Source of the DNA: Macrostomum hystrix
Lineage: Eukaryota; Platyhelminthes; Macrostomidae
DNA length: 64,000 nucleotides
NCBI GenBank assembly: GCA_950097015.1
Contig: CATNEN010000001.1
Span: 11,988,001 to 12,052,000 of the forward strand
Direction: 5' to 3'
The position numbers and the translations under genes are program-made. The notes under the pieces were generated by a model that was not told the origin of the DNA, searched no databases, and was given only the letters and a program-made list of their open reading frames with translations. Shown piece by piece: positions 63,991 through 64,000 of the stretch. Each line of letters starts with the position of its first letter. Position 1 is the stretch's first letter.

Positions 63991-64000
63991 AACACTTTCC

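Overview
The window is from an animal (metazoan) nuclear genome, most likely a repeat-rich marine or other aquatic invertebrate. I cannot name the species. The evidence is intron-bearing genes (STARD7, PRIMPOL, a MAP kinase) with GT-AG introns of about 80-700 bp, Ty3/gypsy and RNase H-bearing non-LTR retrotransposons, Tc1/mariner, PIF/Harbinger, hAT-like and THAP-bearing DNA elements, and very abundant minisatellites. By my rough sum, tandem arrays of at least 15 unrelated unit types fill about 20-21 kb, roughly a third of the window. No rRNA, intact tRNA, CRISPR or bacterial-type operon was seen.

Region 1 (1-13.1 kb) is a nest of retrotransposons. A + strand gypsy pol tail ends in a 431-bp LTR (2877-3307). 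This abuts a non-LTR reverse transcriptase/RNase H remnant (3308-6197), which is itself split by an 808-bp 5'-truncated non-LTR copy flanked by a perfect 13-bp target duplication. A minus-strand gypsy remnant (6198-7790) has its integrase and RNase H segments separated by a 23-bp minisatellite. A GC-rich non-LTR element (9064-12614) lies between a 20-bp minisatellite and the primer-binding site and LTR edge of another minus-strand LTR element.

Region 2 (13.1-39.4 kb) is a mosaic of two-copy segments separated by large minisatellites. A 1.9-2.9 kb unit carries a small secreted-protein gene (copies at 16787-17110 and 31385-31705). The two copies share promoter, UTRs and signal peptide almost unchanged, but their mature regions are strongly different. 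Copy 1 also holds a Tc1-like insertion whose empty site is preserved in copy 2. A second unit (21.8-25.4 and 36.4-39.1 kb) repeats the same order of three arrays. A third (7.4-8.4 and 20.6-21.65 kb) carries the gypsy RNase H remnant.

Region 3 (39.4-52.9 kb) has a THAP/Tc1 nested element, two tRNA-derived SINE-like copies, a 23-bp array present in opposite orientations on both sides of a 2-kb segment, a possible 337-aa low-complexity basic protein gene, and nested MITEs.

Region 4 (53-64 kb) is the conventional genic part: STARD7 (three exons), PRIMPOL (four exons, 556 codons when joined), a decayed Harbinger element with both of its genes and an extra internal terminus, and the 5' end of an ERK5-like MAP kinase whose next intron is a 20-bp minisatellite.

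The most interesting signals are (a) the secreted-protein pair with conserved flanks and diverged mature regions, and (b) two arrays whose unit can be matched to neighbouring single-copy sequence (gypsy integrase codons, and the edge of the secreted-gene unit). The second suggests minisatellites born locally from unique or transposon sequence.
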